This document shows, in pieces, positions 1 to 10,900 of a stretch of DNA of 64,000 nucleotides. Positions within the stretch are counted from its first letter, which is position 1. Every line of letters begins with the position of its first letter. Below the pieces are notes generated by a model, which did not search any database, was not told the origin of the DNA, and saw nothing but the letters and a program-made list of their open reading frames with translations. A program made the position numbers and the translations under genes. The DNA comes from Colwellia hornerae (GTDB taxonomy: Bacteria; Pseudomonadota; Gammaproteobacteria; Enterobacterales; Alteromonadaceae), in NCBI RefSeq assembly GCF_007954355.1, contig NZ_VOLR01000003.1:1-64000 (forward strand). Direction: 5' to 3'.

Positions 1-346
1 TCATGCCTTTGGCATACAGGTACAGGATTTTATCGTCCATTGACGTAAATCGTGTTTGGTTCTTTTTGACTAATTTCGGTTCAAAGCTTCCTTCTCTATC
101 GCGTGGGGTTTCAAGTTCAACTTGACCGTCTTCGGTGCGAATAGATTTCGAGGAGTAGCCATTTCGGCTATTGTTCGTGGTGGATTTCTCATGGAGTGCA
201 TAACCAAGATGCTCTTCAAGCTCAGCGTTTAACGCGGCTTCAACGGTTATCTTGGTTAATATTCTACGAAAGTCTGTTAAGTCTTGCTCGGACTTAATAC
301 CTTTGGCTGCTTGCTTAGCAAATACTTCTAGTTCTTTCTTATTCAT
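1..346 (-). CDS. IS256-family transposase, N-terminal part (runs off the window)
   Basis: The first 115 codons of a mutator/IS256-type DDE transposase, which moves the element by cut-and-paste. The reading begins MNKKELEVFAKQAAKG and continues through a segment containing LEEHLGYALHEKS, the RNGYSSK stretch and LETPRDREGSFEP, all typical of the N-terminal DNA-binding part of this family. The start is the ATG whose first base is 346. The catalytic DDE core is not in the window, so whether the transposase is intact cannot be judged. It is oriented the same way as the GGDEF gene that the element interrupts. Confidence 0.9.
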   Translation of the reverse strand, partial: MNKKELEVFAKQAAKGIKSEQDLTDFRRILTKITVEAALNAELEEHLGYALHEKSTTNNSRNGYSSKSIRTEDGQVELETPRDREGSFEPKLVKKNQTRFTSMDDKILYLYAKGM

Positions 347-415
347 AGTCTGCCTATCCTAAACCCTATATGGGTATTAATGATAGGCAGTTACACAGAT
401 TTTGTTACAGGGTCC
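1..415 (-). mobile_element. IS256-family insertion sequence, one end only
   Basis: One end of an insertion sequence that continues beyond the left edge of the window. It holds the start of an IS256-type transposase gene and about 70 bp of terminal sequence. The outer end lies at about 411-415, where the reading frame of the neighbouring GGDEF gene leaves homology with its family. The terminal inverted repeat should lie in roughly 388-415, but its partner is outside the window, so neither the repeat nor the target-site duplication can be confirmed here. Confidence 0.85.
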
Positions 416-1276
416 TTTATCGGCTGCCGCGATTAAGGTATCTGTGGTAATACCCTCGTCAGGATAAACGGAAACACCAATACTACAACCCACGGTTAAC
501 TTTTCATTATTAATAATAAAGGGTCTACTGATAGCATTCATAATACTCTCAACCAAAGTAGATACGTTAGACTTATCAATCGTATTCTCAAGTAAAACAA
601 CAAATTCGTCACCTCCAATTCTTGCTACCGTATCTGAATTACGAATTGACTGCTTAAGACGTAAGGATACTTCTATCAGAACTTGATCGCCAAACGCATG
701 ACCCTTGGTATCATTAATTATTTTAAACTTATCTAAATCAATAAAAAGTAGGGCAAAATTTCTCATGTCACGTTCTGATTGTTCGATTAGGTGATCAATT
801 CGATCAAACACTAGGTATCGATTTGGAATTTTTGTTAGTTGATCATAATGCGCTAGGTGTTCAAGACGTTTGGTCTCGTTTATTCTATCTGATATATCTC
901 GATTAACACCTAATGCACCTACGAGTTGATTATTAGCATCAAAAAGTGGCACACACATAGATTCAATCCAGCCAATACTGCCATCTTTATGGAGCATCCT
1001 AACTTCACCGGTCCATTTTCCGTACTTCTCTACAGCGCTTATCACTTCTGAAGTAATATGCTCAGTGTCTTCAGGAAGGTGTAGGATATTGACAGGTTTA
1101 CCGATGACCTCTTCTTTGGAATAGCCATATAAATTTTCAGAGCCTTTATTCCAGTCAGTAATAATGCCTTGTAGGTCAGTGATCACCAAGGAATCAAAGA
1201 GGTAATCGAATGCTTTATTAATTTGTTTAAATGTATCTAGATCCATAATTTTTATAATTGCCGTCTTTATATACAA
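414..1276 (-). pseudogene. PAS-GGDEF diguanylate cyclase gene truncated by an IS
   Basis: Encodes a PAS sensor domain (about residues 20-135, with the typical WNKGSENLYGYSKEE stretch and the PAC-like GVNRDISDR) followed by a GGDEF domain with an intact RIGGDEF active-site motif. Intact relatives make cyclic di-GMP from two GTP. The frame breaks at IAAADKG: the family continues with an A-L-Y-x-A-K-x-x-G-R-N-like end, but here the last dozen residues are read from the insertion sequence and end at 377. The GGDEF domain therefore lacks its final helix and strand. The first start is TTG at 1276, with AGGA 5 nt upstream. An ATG at 1246 is the alternative. The rest of the gene should lie on the far side of the element, outside the window. 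Confidence 0.88.
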
Positions 1277-1461
1277 TTTCCTAAAAATAATAATATATTA
1301 CGAATGAGCTTTAGTCATGTGAGTTTGATTAAATTTCATTCACTTTTTAAATACCCAAATGAGTGAAATCCTCATTATGCTAATACTAACTAATGGCACT
1401 TTAGCGGCATTAATTATTTATTTGAAAGAGAGCATTTAGTTTTCTTATCAAAAAAAGCACT

Positions 1462-1857
1462 TTAAATTTTAATGAGTGAAACATCACATTTAGCATAATT
1501 GGCAACACCATTTGCTGTTGAGCCAATCAAAGCATGAATACCTTTTTTAGAATGGGTACCAAGTATAATTAGGTCTGCCTTTTTTCTTTCTGCAAATATG
1601 CAAATTTGCTCGTATGGTTTTCCAAACATCACCTTGACATCTTTCTTTGATATACCTAATGACGAGGCTTTTGATTCAATTGAAGGTAATGCACTTTCTT
1701 TTAATTCTTTTTGATAGTCTTTAGGAAGCAATGTATATGGGATGATATGAGTAACAAACAATTTAGCATTGTATATTTGAGATAACTCATGGGCTTTTGA
1801 AAGCACTCCTAGTCCTTCTTCACTAGCTTCTATTGCGCAAATAATAGTTTTATACAT
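1462..1857 (-). CDS. Universal stress protein, UspA family
   Basis: A single-domain cytoplasmic Usp protein of about 131 residues, the usual family size. The first strand reads MYKTIICAIEAS. The nucleotide-binding loop near the end reads LGTHSKKGIHALIGSTANGV, a good match to the G-x2-G-x9-G(S/T) ATP-binding pattern, so it probably binds ATP. I place the start at 1857 because GGAG lies 6 nt upstream. An ATG four codons earlier contains that ribosome site. It appears to stand alone. The specific stress it answers cannot be read from the sequence. Confidence 0.9.
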   Translation of the reverse strand: MYKTIICAIEASEEGLGVLSKAHELSQIYNAKLFVTHIIPYTLLPKDYQKELKESALPSIESKASSLGISKKDVKVMFGKPYEQICIFAERKKADLIILGTHSKKGIHALIGSTANGVANYAKCDVSLIKI

Positions 1858-2180
1858 ATACAGCTCCATTAATGTTTTTGGTTAATAAAATAATAATTTA
1901 TTTTATATCACATTGATTAAAATGTAATATTTTGGCACATATTACAGCTTGTTATCTTGATCATATCGGTTATATTTTGTTAAAAACACATAATAAAGTA
2001 TTGCATGAATGTCTATAACACCGACAAAATGATCATTAGTATTGCTAAGTTTGGTCAACGTATGAGTGTTTCTTAACCTGATAAGTAAACCTCTGTTTAA
2101 ATCAATATTCAGTAGTTCTGAAACAGATATATTTGCTTAGCCTGATGTTGAAATTTATGTCTATTCAAAGCTATAACAAA

Positions 2181-2203
2181 GGTCGCTAGTATAACTAGCG
2201 ACC
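2181..2203 (-). terminator. Hairpin terminator after the 118-aa gene
   Basis: A perfect 10-bp inverted repeat (GGTCGCTAGT / ACTAGCGACC) with a 3-nt loop, starting 10 bp past the stop codon of the 2213-2569 gene and followed on the minus strand by TTTGTT. The rest of the 1870-2212 gap shows no gene. Confidence 0.75.
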
Positions 2204-2212
2204 ATTTTAAGC

Positions 2213-2569
2213 TTAATGCTGCTGAGGATAGGCGATAACCCAATCAGCTGGCTCATCACCTTGTTTATCAAATTTATATTTAACTGAGGCAAACCCACAG
2301 ACTTTTACGAGCCCGTTAAAGTCAAAAGGCTGCTTTACACCTGCTTTTGATTCCATGAATGCAGCATCGCTTGGTATTATAACTTTTGCATGTTCGGCTG
2401 AGATCACAAATGCAGCTTCAGCCAATATTAGATCGTTATTATGACGCTTTATAATCTGAGCATTTCCTAAGCTATTTCCATCTAAATCTTTGAACTCGAA
2501 CTCTTCTGGATGATTAATCTCAACAACATCACCGCCATCAAGTTGATATGCAATTAACATGTTTACCAT
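2213..2569 (-). CDS. Hypothetical protein, 118 aa
   Basis: I do not recognise this family. The protein is small, soluble and acidic at its N-terminal half, with no signal peptide or membrane segment. It begins MVNMLIAYQLDGGDVVEIN, and a second ATG three codons in would give MLIAYQL. It has a single Cys (KVCGFASVKYKF) and a conserved-looking C-terminal WVIAYPQQH. Base composition and codon use match the neighbours. A strong hairpin terminator follows the stop, which supports a genuine monocistronic gene. About 600 bp of non-coding DNA separates it from the divergent PAS-AraC gene. Confidence 0.7.
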   Translation of the reverse strand: MVNMLIAYQLDGGDVVEINHPEEFEFKDLDGNSLGNAQIIKRHNNDLILAEAAFVISAEHAKVIIPSDAAFMESKAGVKQPFDFNGLVKVCGFASVKYKFDKQGDEPADWVIAYPQQH

Positions 2570-2798
2570 AGTTTATTTATCCCTATTTGATTTGTTTTTA
2601 TTTCTTAGAGGGCTTTGAACGTTCATAGCCTAGTAAGCAAGTCCAAACTTATATTACATTAAAAATAACAAATTATTATTGATATGAACGTACTTAAAAC
2701 CAGATTTTGCTAATAATTTAGTGTTAGCCATCATAATTGAAGAAGCTGAAGGATTTTTTAGAGTAACAAAATAGGGAGTGTTAAAGAGTAAATAATCT

Positions 2799-2835
2799 AC
2801 TTAGCTTTGTAGATACAAAATTTGCAAAGCTAAGT
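2799..2835. other. Unassigned long-stem hairpin in the 2570-3168 gap
   Basis: A perfect 11-bp inverted repeat (ACTTAGCTTTG / CAAAGCTAAGT) with a 15-nt loop, inside a 600-bp gap between divergent genes. It is not close to a stop codon, so it is not an obvious terminator. It could be a leader structure or a small RNA. Confidence 0.4.
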
Positions 2836-3004
2836 GCACTTTTATAAACAACTAAACCGCTTAGTCATTCGTTTCATCAACTCTTTGTGAGTATCGTTGA
2901 TAGATTTATTAGAAACCTAAAGTGAGAGGTAGTAAACGATCATGGGTCTATAAAAATCAAAAAGATTAGTTTACAGAGCCTACTTGTTGAAAATAGCACA
3001 AATG

Positions 3005-3074
3005 GTGCAGTATATTGCACAGGTAGGTCAAAGTGCCTTTTAGTTGTTACCTGTAGGTAACCTGTTGTTAACAA
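3005..3074. promoter_or_regulatory. Cluster of dyad-symmetric sites upstream of the PAS-AraC regulator
   Basis: Three short palindromes lie within 70 bp. They are GTGCA-N6-TGCAC at 3005-3020, GTTACCT-GT-AGGTAAC at 3046-3061 and TTGTTAACAA at 3065-3074. The last ends 94 bp before the start codon of the regulator at 3169. Clustered dyads before a transcription factor gene suggest operators, possibly autoregulatory. Confidence 0.45.
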
Positions 3075-3168
3075 GGGTAAAAAAAACCATAAACATGGCA
3101 AATATTACTAACAGGTTTATATATTTAATGTTATAAACATTTTTCAATATATATATGGATATATAATA

Positions 3169-4014
3169 ATGTATAAATTAGCTCAAATCGATGACCATAA
3201 GTCGGTAATAAATTTATTAGATAAAGAAGCATCAAAATCTATAACATCAGTACTCCAGTCAAGTCTTTCTCAAAAACAAATAAATGCCTTACTTGATAAC
3301 GCTCCCATATGTATCAAAGTATTAGACCTTGATTGTAACTTAAAATATATGAGCCCAGCGGGTGTTAAATTACTCAATATTGATGATATAACTAGCTTTT
3401 ATGGGCAACCGTATCCTTTCAGTTTTTATCCGCAATCATTTCGTGAAAATATGACTAAGAGTTTAAATAAAGCACAAAAAACGAATGAAATCGTTGAACA
3501 AGAAGCTAATGTAGTTGATTTCAAGGGAAATGAATTACGTTTTCACTCAATTATTATTCCTGTCGAATGTGAAAGTGACCAAAATGAAAGCATATTAGTC
3601 ATATCTATTGAATCACCTTTAAGCAACGAGGCGGATGTAAAGTTATCAAAACTTAAAAACCTCCAAGAAAACATAGGTGAGCAATCCATAAAAGAGCAGG
3701 CTAATCAAAAAATTAATATAAGTTTTATGACTAAAGTTGAAAATATTGTTCTCGCTAACATGAATGATAATAACTTTGATGTAAACGCCTTAGCTGAAAA
3801 GTTATTTATGAGCCGTTCAACATTACAACGAAGATTAAAAAAAGAAACAGGACTAAGTGCCGCAATATTTATTCGCCAAAAGAGGTTGTTCAAGGCGGAT
3901 GAGTTTATCCAATCTAAGGTTCATAAAACATTAGCAGAAACTGCATATGCAGTTGGTTTTAAGCACCTTGGATACTTTTCAACACTTTATAAAAAGTATA
4001 AGCTCACGACATAA
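3169..4014 (+). CDS. PAS-domain AraC-family transcriptional regulator
   Basis: The N-terminal part (about residues 35-150) resembles a PAS domain, with the LLDNAPICIKVLDLDCN entry and a following helix-strand pattern. The C-terminal part (about 185-281) is an AraC/XylS helix-turn-helix domain. FDVNALAEKLFMSRSTLQRRL is the first helix-turn-helix and ETAYAVGFKHLGYFSTLYKK the second. It is a cytoplasmic DNA-binding protein whose PAS domain probably senses a small molecule or redox state, though no ligand residue is evident. A cluster of palindromes sits just upstream. The next downstream gene is 200 bp away on the same strand, so regulation of the 4223-13713 surface-protein locus is possible but unproven. 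Confidence 0.85.
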   Translation: MYKLAQIDDHKSVINLLDKEASKSITSVLQSSLSQKQINALLDNAPICIKVLDLDCNLKYMSPAGVKLLNIDDITSFYGQPYPFSFYPQSFRENMTKSLNKAQKTNEIVEQEANVVDFKGNELRFHSIIIPVECESDQNESILVISIESPLSNEADVKLSKLKNLQENIGEQSIKEQANQKINISFMTKVENIVLANMNDNNFDVNALAEKLFMSRSTLQRRLKKETGLSAAIFIRQKRLFKADEFIQSKVHKTLAETAYAVGFKHLGYFSTLYKKYKLTT

Positions 4015-4040
4015 AACTCCTGTAATCCTTATAGTGTTTA

Positions 4041-4080
4041 ACATTAACATTAACATTAACATTATCATTATCATTAGCAT
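4041..4080. repeat. Hexanucleotide microsatellite
   Basis: Four ACATTA units followed by two TCATTA units and a partial unit, in the 208-bp gap between the AraC-type regulator and the membrane-anchored protein gene. Such hexamers can change length by slippage and alter promoter spacing. Confidence 0.75.
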
Positions 4081-4222
4081 AAAAGAGGCAATTATATGCA
4101 CAAATTGGTCAACATGAATTTTTAGCTATTAAATACTCCCAACCTATTGTTAGTATCGCTTACTGGTACTAAAGATACTTCTAAAATCATAACTGGATTT
4201 TGTAGTAGTAAATGGAATTTGA

Positions 4223-4894
4223 ATGAATAAAGAATACTTTAATAGTAAGTTGTTGTTTTTGATTATGCTTGGAGTTATTGTTTTAAGCTTTTTGTTGATA
4301 ACAACTGAAGAAGATAAAAATGTAGATACTCAAGTTAATCAGTCTGCATTACCCATAACTAATAAGTTAACTCAACCAACCCCAAATCCCCAAAATTTTG
4401 CAGACCGTATTATTAAAAATACCGGGAAGATATTGTCTATTCAAACGGGTGGCGGTTACTCTTTCATAAACGTGGAATTGCCTTCAAGAAAAACATTAAC
4501 TTTAGCTGCTGCTAATCTACCAAACAAGCTTTTGGTTGGTAATGTTATTAATTGGGAAAATCCTCGTTTAAGCAAAAATTACTATAGTCATGCGCTTAAG
4601 AAAAATTTTGAGCAACTATATATGGCGACTATTAAAGATGAATCAATTAAAACTGGCGTGATTACCGCTATTAAGTCAGTTGATAAAAATACCTTTCTAA
4701 GCGTTCAGCAAGAACAATGTCTTCAAGAACTGATTGTTAAAAGTGAACGTATTTCAGGTGAGTTATTTATTGGCAATAAGATTGAATGGCAACAAGAAAT
4801 CATATTAGAAAAGAAAAATAGCCAACCTCCAAATACGCATACCCCTCCCAGATCACCAGTGATGGTCGATTGGATAAAAAAGTCAGAAAAATAA
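4223..4894 (+). CDS. Membrane-anchored protein with two OB-like repeats (unknown function)
   Basis: The protein has 223 residues. Residues 9-27 form one hydrophobic segment, either an uncleaved signal anchor or a signal peptide, so the bulk should be periplasmic. The mature part holds two weakly similar segments. Residues about 67-110 read GKILSIQTGGGYSFINVEL and onward to GNVINWENP. Residues about 145-190 read GVITAIKSVDKNTFLSVQ and onward to GNKIEWQQ. Each runs strand-turn-strand and ends with G-N-x-I-x-W, resembling the small OB-type fold of NrfJ-like periplasmic proteins. That likeness is my inference. It ends 35 bp before the giant surface protein gene on the same strand, so co-transcription is likely. 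Confidence 0.65.
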   Translation: MNKEYFNSKLLFLIMLGVIVLSFLLITTEEDKNVDTQVNQSALPITNKLTQPTPNPQNFADRIIKNTGKILSIQTGGGYSFINVELPSRKTLTLAAANLPNKLLVGNVINWENPRLSKNYYSHALKKNFEQLYMATIKDESIKTGVITAIKSVDKNTFLSVQQEQCLQELIVKSERISGELFIGNKIEWQQEIILEKKNSQPPNTHTPPRSPVMVDWIKKSEK

Positions 4895-4929
4895 ATTAAT
4901 AAGCAAACTTCAATAAATGGAATAATAAT

Positions 4930-7900
4930 ATGAAGAACGCATACTATAAAAAAACTTTAGCACTAACTTTTTCTCTAATATCACTGGCTGTGACAGCAAG
5001 TACTACAGGGCAACTCTCTTTAACAGACTCATCAGGTATTACTGTACCGACTTACCAAGATGGTGAAAGTGCCTACATACAAGTTGTCGATAGCGACGGA
5101 AATGTAGACCCTGCGGTAGCTGAAACCTTAACGGTTAAAATTACCTCAGAAACAGAAGATACGGGTACGCCTTTTAGTGCGACCACACCAGTTGCACCAA
5201 CAAGTAATGTTGGCGATGGCACGTTGACTGTTTTAAAAACCTCTTACGATACCAAAACCGAAGATTGGACAATCTTATCTTTGGGTCAAGATATGGCGAT
5301 GGGCACCTCATACTTTAGAGTTACAGGTAGTGTCTCAGGACTACAAAACCAAAACTACTTCATGACAGACATGATGACAGGAGAGTCTGTTAGTTATACC
5401 AGTGACAATAATGAAGTAAGTTTTAAAATAGAAAATAACAGTGTTGCTTTTTCTGTAGGCGATACCATTACCTTTTCAACCAGCGCGGGCACCATTGTTG
5501 GCGAAAGCGTTACGCTAACGGAAACGGACGTTGATACCGGAATCTTCATTAGCAGCATTACACTTAATGAATCAGAAATACCGAATACTGCCGATGGCAT
5601 TTTAGATGTTCAATCGGGCGATTTAATTACCGTATTTTATGAAGATGTCAGTGGTGATTGGGGCGATGCAGAGCAAGTACGTAGCACTGCACTTTATGCC
5701 GCGACGGTGATTAAAGGCTCTACCTTATTAGCAAATACCGTTTGGACAGAAGAGAATAGTCCTTATCTTGTCACGGGTGATGTTACGGTTTCAGCTAATA
5801 CCACGTTAACTATTATGCCAGGCGTTAAGGTGTTATTCCTAGCAAACACCGATGACACAGTAGGAGGGCAAGCCCCTTATGACAGTGAACTGATTATTAA
5901 GGGCAGCTTAAATGTTGCTGGAAGTGAGTCTAAAGGTGTCACACTAACCAGTAGTAATCGAGAGCCTGCAACAGGTGACTGGGGTGGTATTCGTATAGAG
6001 CAAGGAAGTGCAAGTTTTTCTTATAGTACGATTGAGTATAGTGCGTATGGTATTGATATTTATAATAGTAACTCTAAGTCCATTACGGTAACCAATAGTA
6101 TAATTCGTAATAATGGTTACGGAATTAAAGATGAATCCTCCTACAATGCTCAAATCACACTAACGAGTAATATCTTTCAAGATAACAATAGTTATGCTGT
6201 GTATGGCTCAAGCAGTTATGCAAATTGGTCTCTAAATGAAAATATCCTCGATAAAAATGGACAGTCGATATATATATCCCAAGCGTATGATGTATCACTG
6301 GTTAATAATAAAGTCAGCAATAATTCAGGGTCGGTGAATATTTATCATGTACGCAGTAACTTTATTTTTACTGGTAATGTGGTTACGGACAATTCAGGCC
6401 ATGGTTTAGAGTTTCAGAGTGGCTATTCGTCAGGGGACAGTATGACCGATAGTATTATTATCGAAGATAACATCATCGATAATAATGACTCTTATGGGAT
6501 CTATTTTAATAGCATAGGTAATGCTAACCCCGCTATTAACCGTAATAAAGTGCGTAATAACTCAGGTTATGGGATTTATATTTACACATCTGAAAATAAT
6601 ACCCAACCTTCCATTCATAATAATGAAATAACGGGTAACAGTAATATAGGTTTGTACGTTTCAGGTAAAGCTATCCCTTCAATTATTGGAAATACTATTG
6701 ATAATAATGGCTCAGGTATTTATGTAAATTACGACGATGTTAATGGTAATGGTGACTTTGATTTAACTGATAATATTATTACTAACAACCAAGGTTACGG
6801 TATTAATGTTAATGGTTATGCCAAGCCGCTAATCAACAACAATGATATTGTTGGTAATACGGGATATGCATTAGAAAACCATACTAGCTTTGCACTTGTT
6901 GCGAAGAATAACTGGTGGGGTGTTGATGACAGCGCTGAAATTAATGCAGGCACAAACCCGAAAGCCTTAAGTTTTATTTATGATGGCAACACTAGTAGTG
7001 GTGCAGGAAAGGTTAACTATGCGGGCTGGTTGAATAATAGTAATTCTGGTGGTGGAACCCCAGTTTCAGACACCATGACAGGACAACTCAGCTTAACGGA
7101 TTCATCGGATGTTGTTGTACCGACTTATCAAAATGGTGAAAGTGCCTACATACAAGTTGTCGATAGCGACGGAAATGTAGACCCTGCGGTAGCTGAAACC
7201 TTAACGGTTAAAATTACCTCAGAAACAGAAGATACGGGTACGCCTTTTAGTGCGACCACACCAGTTGCACCAACAAGTAATGTTGGCGATGGCACGTTGA
7301 CTGTTTTAAAAACCTCTTACGATACCAAAACCGAAGATTGGACAATCTTATCTTTGGGTCAAGATATGGCGATGGGCACCTCATACTTTAGAGTTACAGG
7401 TAGTGTCTCAGGACTACAAAACCAAAACTACTTCATGACAGACATGATGACAGGAGAGTCTGTTAGTTATACCAGTGACAATAATGAAGTAAGTTTTAAA
7501 ATAGAAAATAACAGTGTTGCTTTTTCTGTAGGCGATACCATTACCTTTTCAACCAGCGCGGGCACCATTGTTGGCGAAAGCGTTACGCTAACGGAAACGG
7601 ACGTTGATACCGGAATCTTCATTAGCAGCATTACACTTAATGAATCAGAAATACCGAATACTGCCGATGGCATTTTAGATGTTCAATCGGGCGATTTAAT
7701 TACCGTATTTTATGAAGATGTCAGTGGTGATTGGGGCGATGCAGAGCAAGTACGTAGCACTGCACTTTATGCCGCGACGGTGATTAAAGGCTCTACCTTA
7801 TTAGCAAATACCGTTTGGACAGAAGAGAATAGTCCTTATCTTGTCACGGGTGATGTTACGGTTTCAGCTAATACCACGTTAACTATTATGCCAGGCGTTA

Positions 7901-10900
7901 AGGTGTTATTCCTAGCAAACACCGATGACACAGTAGGAGGGCAAGCCCCTTATGACAGTGAACTGATTATTAAGGGCAGCTTAAATGTTGCTGGAACTGA
8001 GTCTAAAGGTGTCACACTAACCAGTAGTAATCGAGAGCCTGCAACAGGTGACTGGGGTGGTATTCGTATAGAGCAAGGAAGTGCAAGTTTTTCTTATAGT
8101 ACGATTGAGTATAGTGCGTATGGTATTGATATTTATAATAGTAACTCTAAGTCCATTACGGTAACCAATAGTATAATTCGTAATAATGGTTACGGAATTA
8201 AAGATGAATCCTCCTACAATGCTCAAATCACACTAACGAGTAATATCTTTCAAGATAACAATAGTTATGCTGTGTATGGCTCAAGCAGTTATGCAAATTG
8301 GTCTCTAAATGAAAATATCCTCGATAAAAATGGACAGTCGATATATATATCCCAAGCGTATGATGTATCACTGGTTAATAATAAAGTCAGCAATAATTCA
8401 GGGTCGGTGAATATTTATCATGTACGCAGTAACTTTATTTTTACTGGTAATGTGGTTACGGACAATTCAGGCCATGGTTTAGAGTTTCAGAGTGGCTATT
8501 CGTCAGGGGACAGTATGACCGATAGTATTATTATCGAAGATAACATCATCGATAATAATGACTCTTATGGGATCTATTTTAATAGCATAGGTAATGCTAA
8601 CCCCGCTATTAACCGTAATAAAGTGCGTAATAACTCAGGTTATGGGATTTATATTTACACATCTGAAAATAATACCCAACCTTCCATTCATAATAATGAA
8701 ATAACGGGTAACAGTAATATAGGTTTGTACGTTTCAGGTAAAGCTATCCCTTCAATTATTGGAAATACTATTGATAATAATGGCTCAGGTATTTATGTAA
8801 ATTACGACGATGTTAATGGTAATGGTGACTTTGATTTAACTGATAATATTATTACTAACAACCAAGGTTACGGTATTAATGTTAATGGTTATGCCAAGCC
8901 GCTAATCAACAACAATGATATTGTTGGTAATACGGGATATGCATTAGAAAACCATACTAGCTTTGCACTTGTTGCGAAGAATAACTGGTGGGGTGTTGAT
9001 GACAGCGCTGAAATTAATGCAGGCACAAACCCGAAAGCCTTAAGTTTTATTTATGATGGCAACACTAGTAGTGGTGCAGGAAAGGTTAATTATGCGGGCT
9101 GGTTGAGCTTCTCAATTCAAGATCAAACACCACCAGTAACTACCTTATCAAGCACGAGTATACTTTCACCTTTATCTTTTGAAATCACGTTGTCGTGTAA
9201 TGATGATATTGGTGGTGTTAGCTCTGGCTGTAGTCAAACGTATTACACTAATGATGGTAGCGAACCAACAACTAACTCTACGATGTATGAAAGCTCCATA
9301 ACGCTTAGTGAAACTAGTGTTATTAAGTTTTTCTCTGTTGATATAGCAGGTCATCAAGAAGCCATAACTTCTAAGCGCTTTTATATTGGCGATACAGACT
9401 CTAAAGAAGCTATGCGAATTGGTGAGTTTTCTATTAGCAGCCAGGAAGCAACTAAAGATTTTTCTACCGTAATTCCAGACCCTGTTATTTTATTAGGGGC
9501 ACCTACTTTTAAGGACAGCGGCGCTGGTGTAGCGAAAATAACGAGTATTACTGAAAATAGTGTTACGGCTTTATTTTCTGAGTGGGAAAGCCAAGATGGT
9601 GTTCATGCTGAAGAAAGTGTTCCTTACGCTGCGCTTACAAAAGGCAAATACTTACTAGATAACGGTGATGAGTTTGAAGTGGGTAATATTAAGCTTTCTT
9701 CTATTCAACAGTGGCAAAATGTTTCATTTGAAAACCCATTTTCTGCTACTCCTCAGGTGTTCTTAACAAGTCAAAGTAATTCAAATGATAAAGTATTTAA
9801 CTTACTTTCTTACGATATTACCAACACTGGTTTTTCAGCAAAATTAGTTGAACAAGAAAACAATACTGTAAGTGACTATAGTGAAGTAATTGGTTACTTG
9901 GCCTATTACAAAAACGAATTAAACCCCATAGAGCAGAGTGTTCCGCTTGTAACATCCTCAACTCTTGAAGTAAATTCTGATTGGACATCAATTGATACCT
10001 TTGCCATTAGCTTGCAGGAAGATACTTCATTTGATGAAGAATTAGTTCATACCAGCGAACTTATTTCAATTGTTAATATCAATGGAACTTTCTTATTCCA
10101 ACAAGTAGGTGAATTAGAGTCGGATACTAGCTCACTTCGTCGATCAAATTTAGATACAGACTTAGATGGTTTTGTTGATGTACTAGATACCGACGATGAC
10201 AACGATACTGTTATAGACGCAGACGATGCTTTCCCATTAGATGCAGCTGAATCTGTAGATACTGATTTAGATGGTATTGGTAACAATGCCGATACCGATG
10301 ATGATAATGATGGTGTTGTAGACGGCACAGATGCCTTTCCGTTGGATGCAACGGAATCCCTTGATACTGATGGTGATGGTATAGGTAATAATACCGATAC
10401 CGATGATGATGGTGATGGCACTAATGATGATGAAGACGCATTACCACTAGATCCTGGTGAGAAATTAGATACGGACGGTGATGGTGTAGGCAATAATACT
10501 GATGATGATGATGATGGTGATGGTGTTCTCGACGGTGAAGATGCTTTTCCATTAAATGCTAACGAATTTGCCGATTTTGATTCTGATGGCTTCGGTGATA
10601 ATAGTGATACTGATGATGACAATGATAATGTCGCAGATACCCTTGATGCATTCCCTTTCGATGCAACAGAGTCGGTAGACACAGATTCAGATGGTACAGG
10701 TAATAATGCTGATACTGATGATGATAACGATAGTGTCTTAGATGATTCAGATGCCTTCCCGTTAGATGCAACTGAGTCTGTCGATACAGATTTGGATGGT
10801 ATTGGCAACAATGCTGATACAGATGATGATAACGATAGTGTTTTAGATACTAACGATGGGTTCCCACTAGATGCCAGTGAGTCTGTCGATACTGATTTGG

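Noticed and set aside
5394-8226. Pairs of identical minus-strand frames at 5394-5600/7467-7673 and 5944-6153/8017-8226
   Set aside because: They are shadows of the duplicated plus-strand unit; their identity only reflects the 2073-bp repeat.
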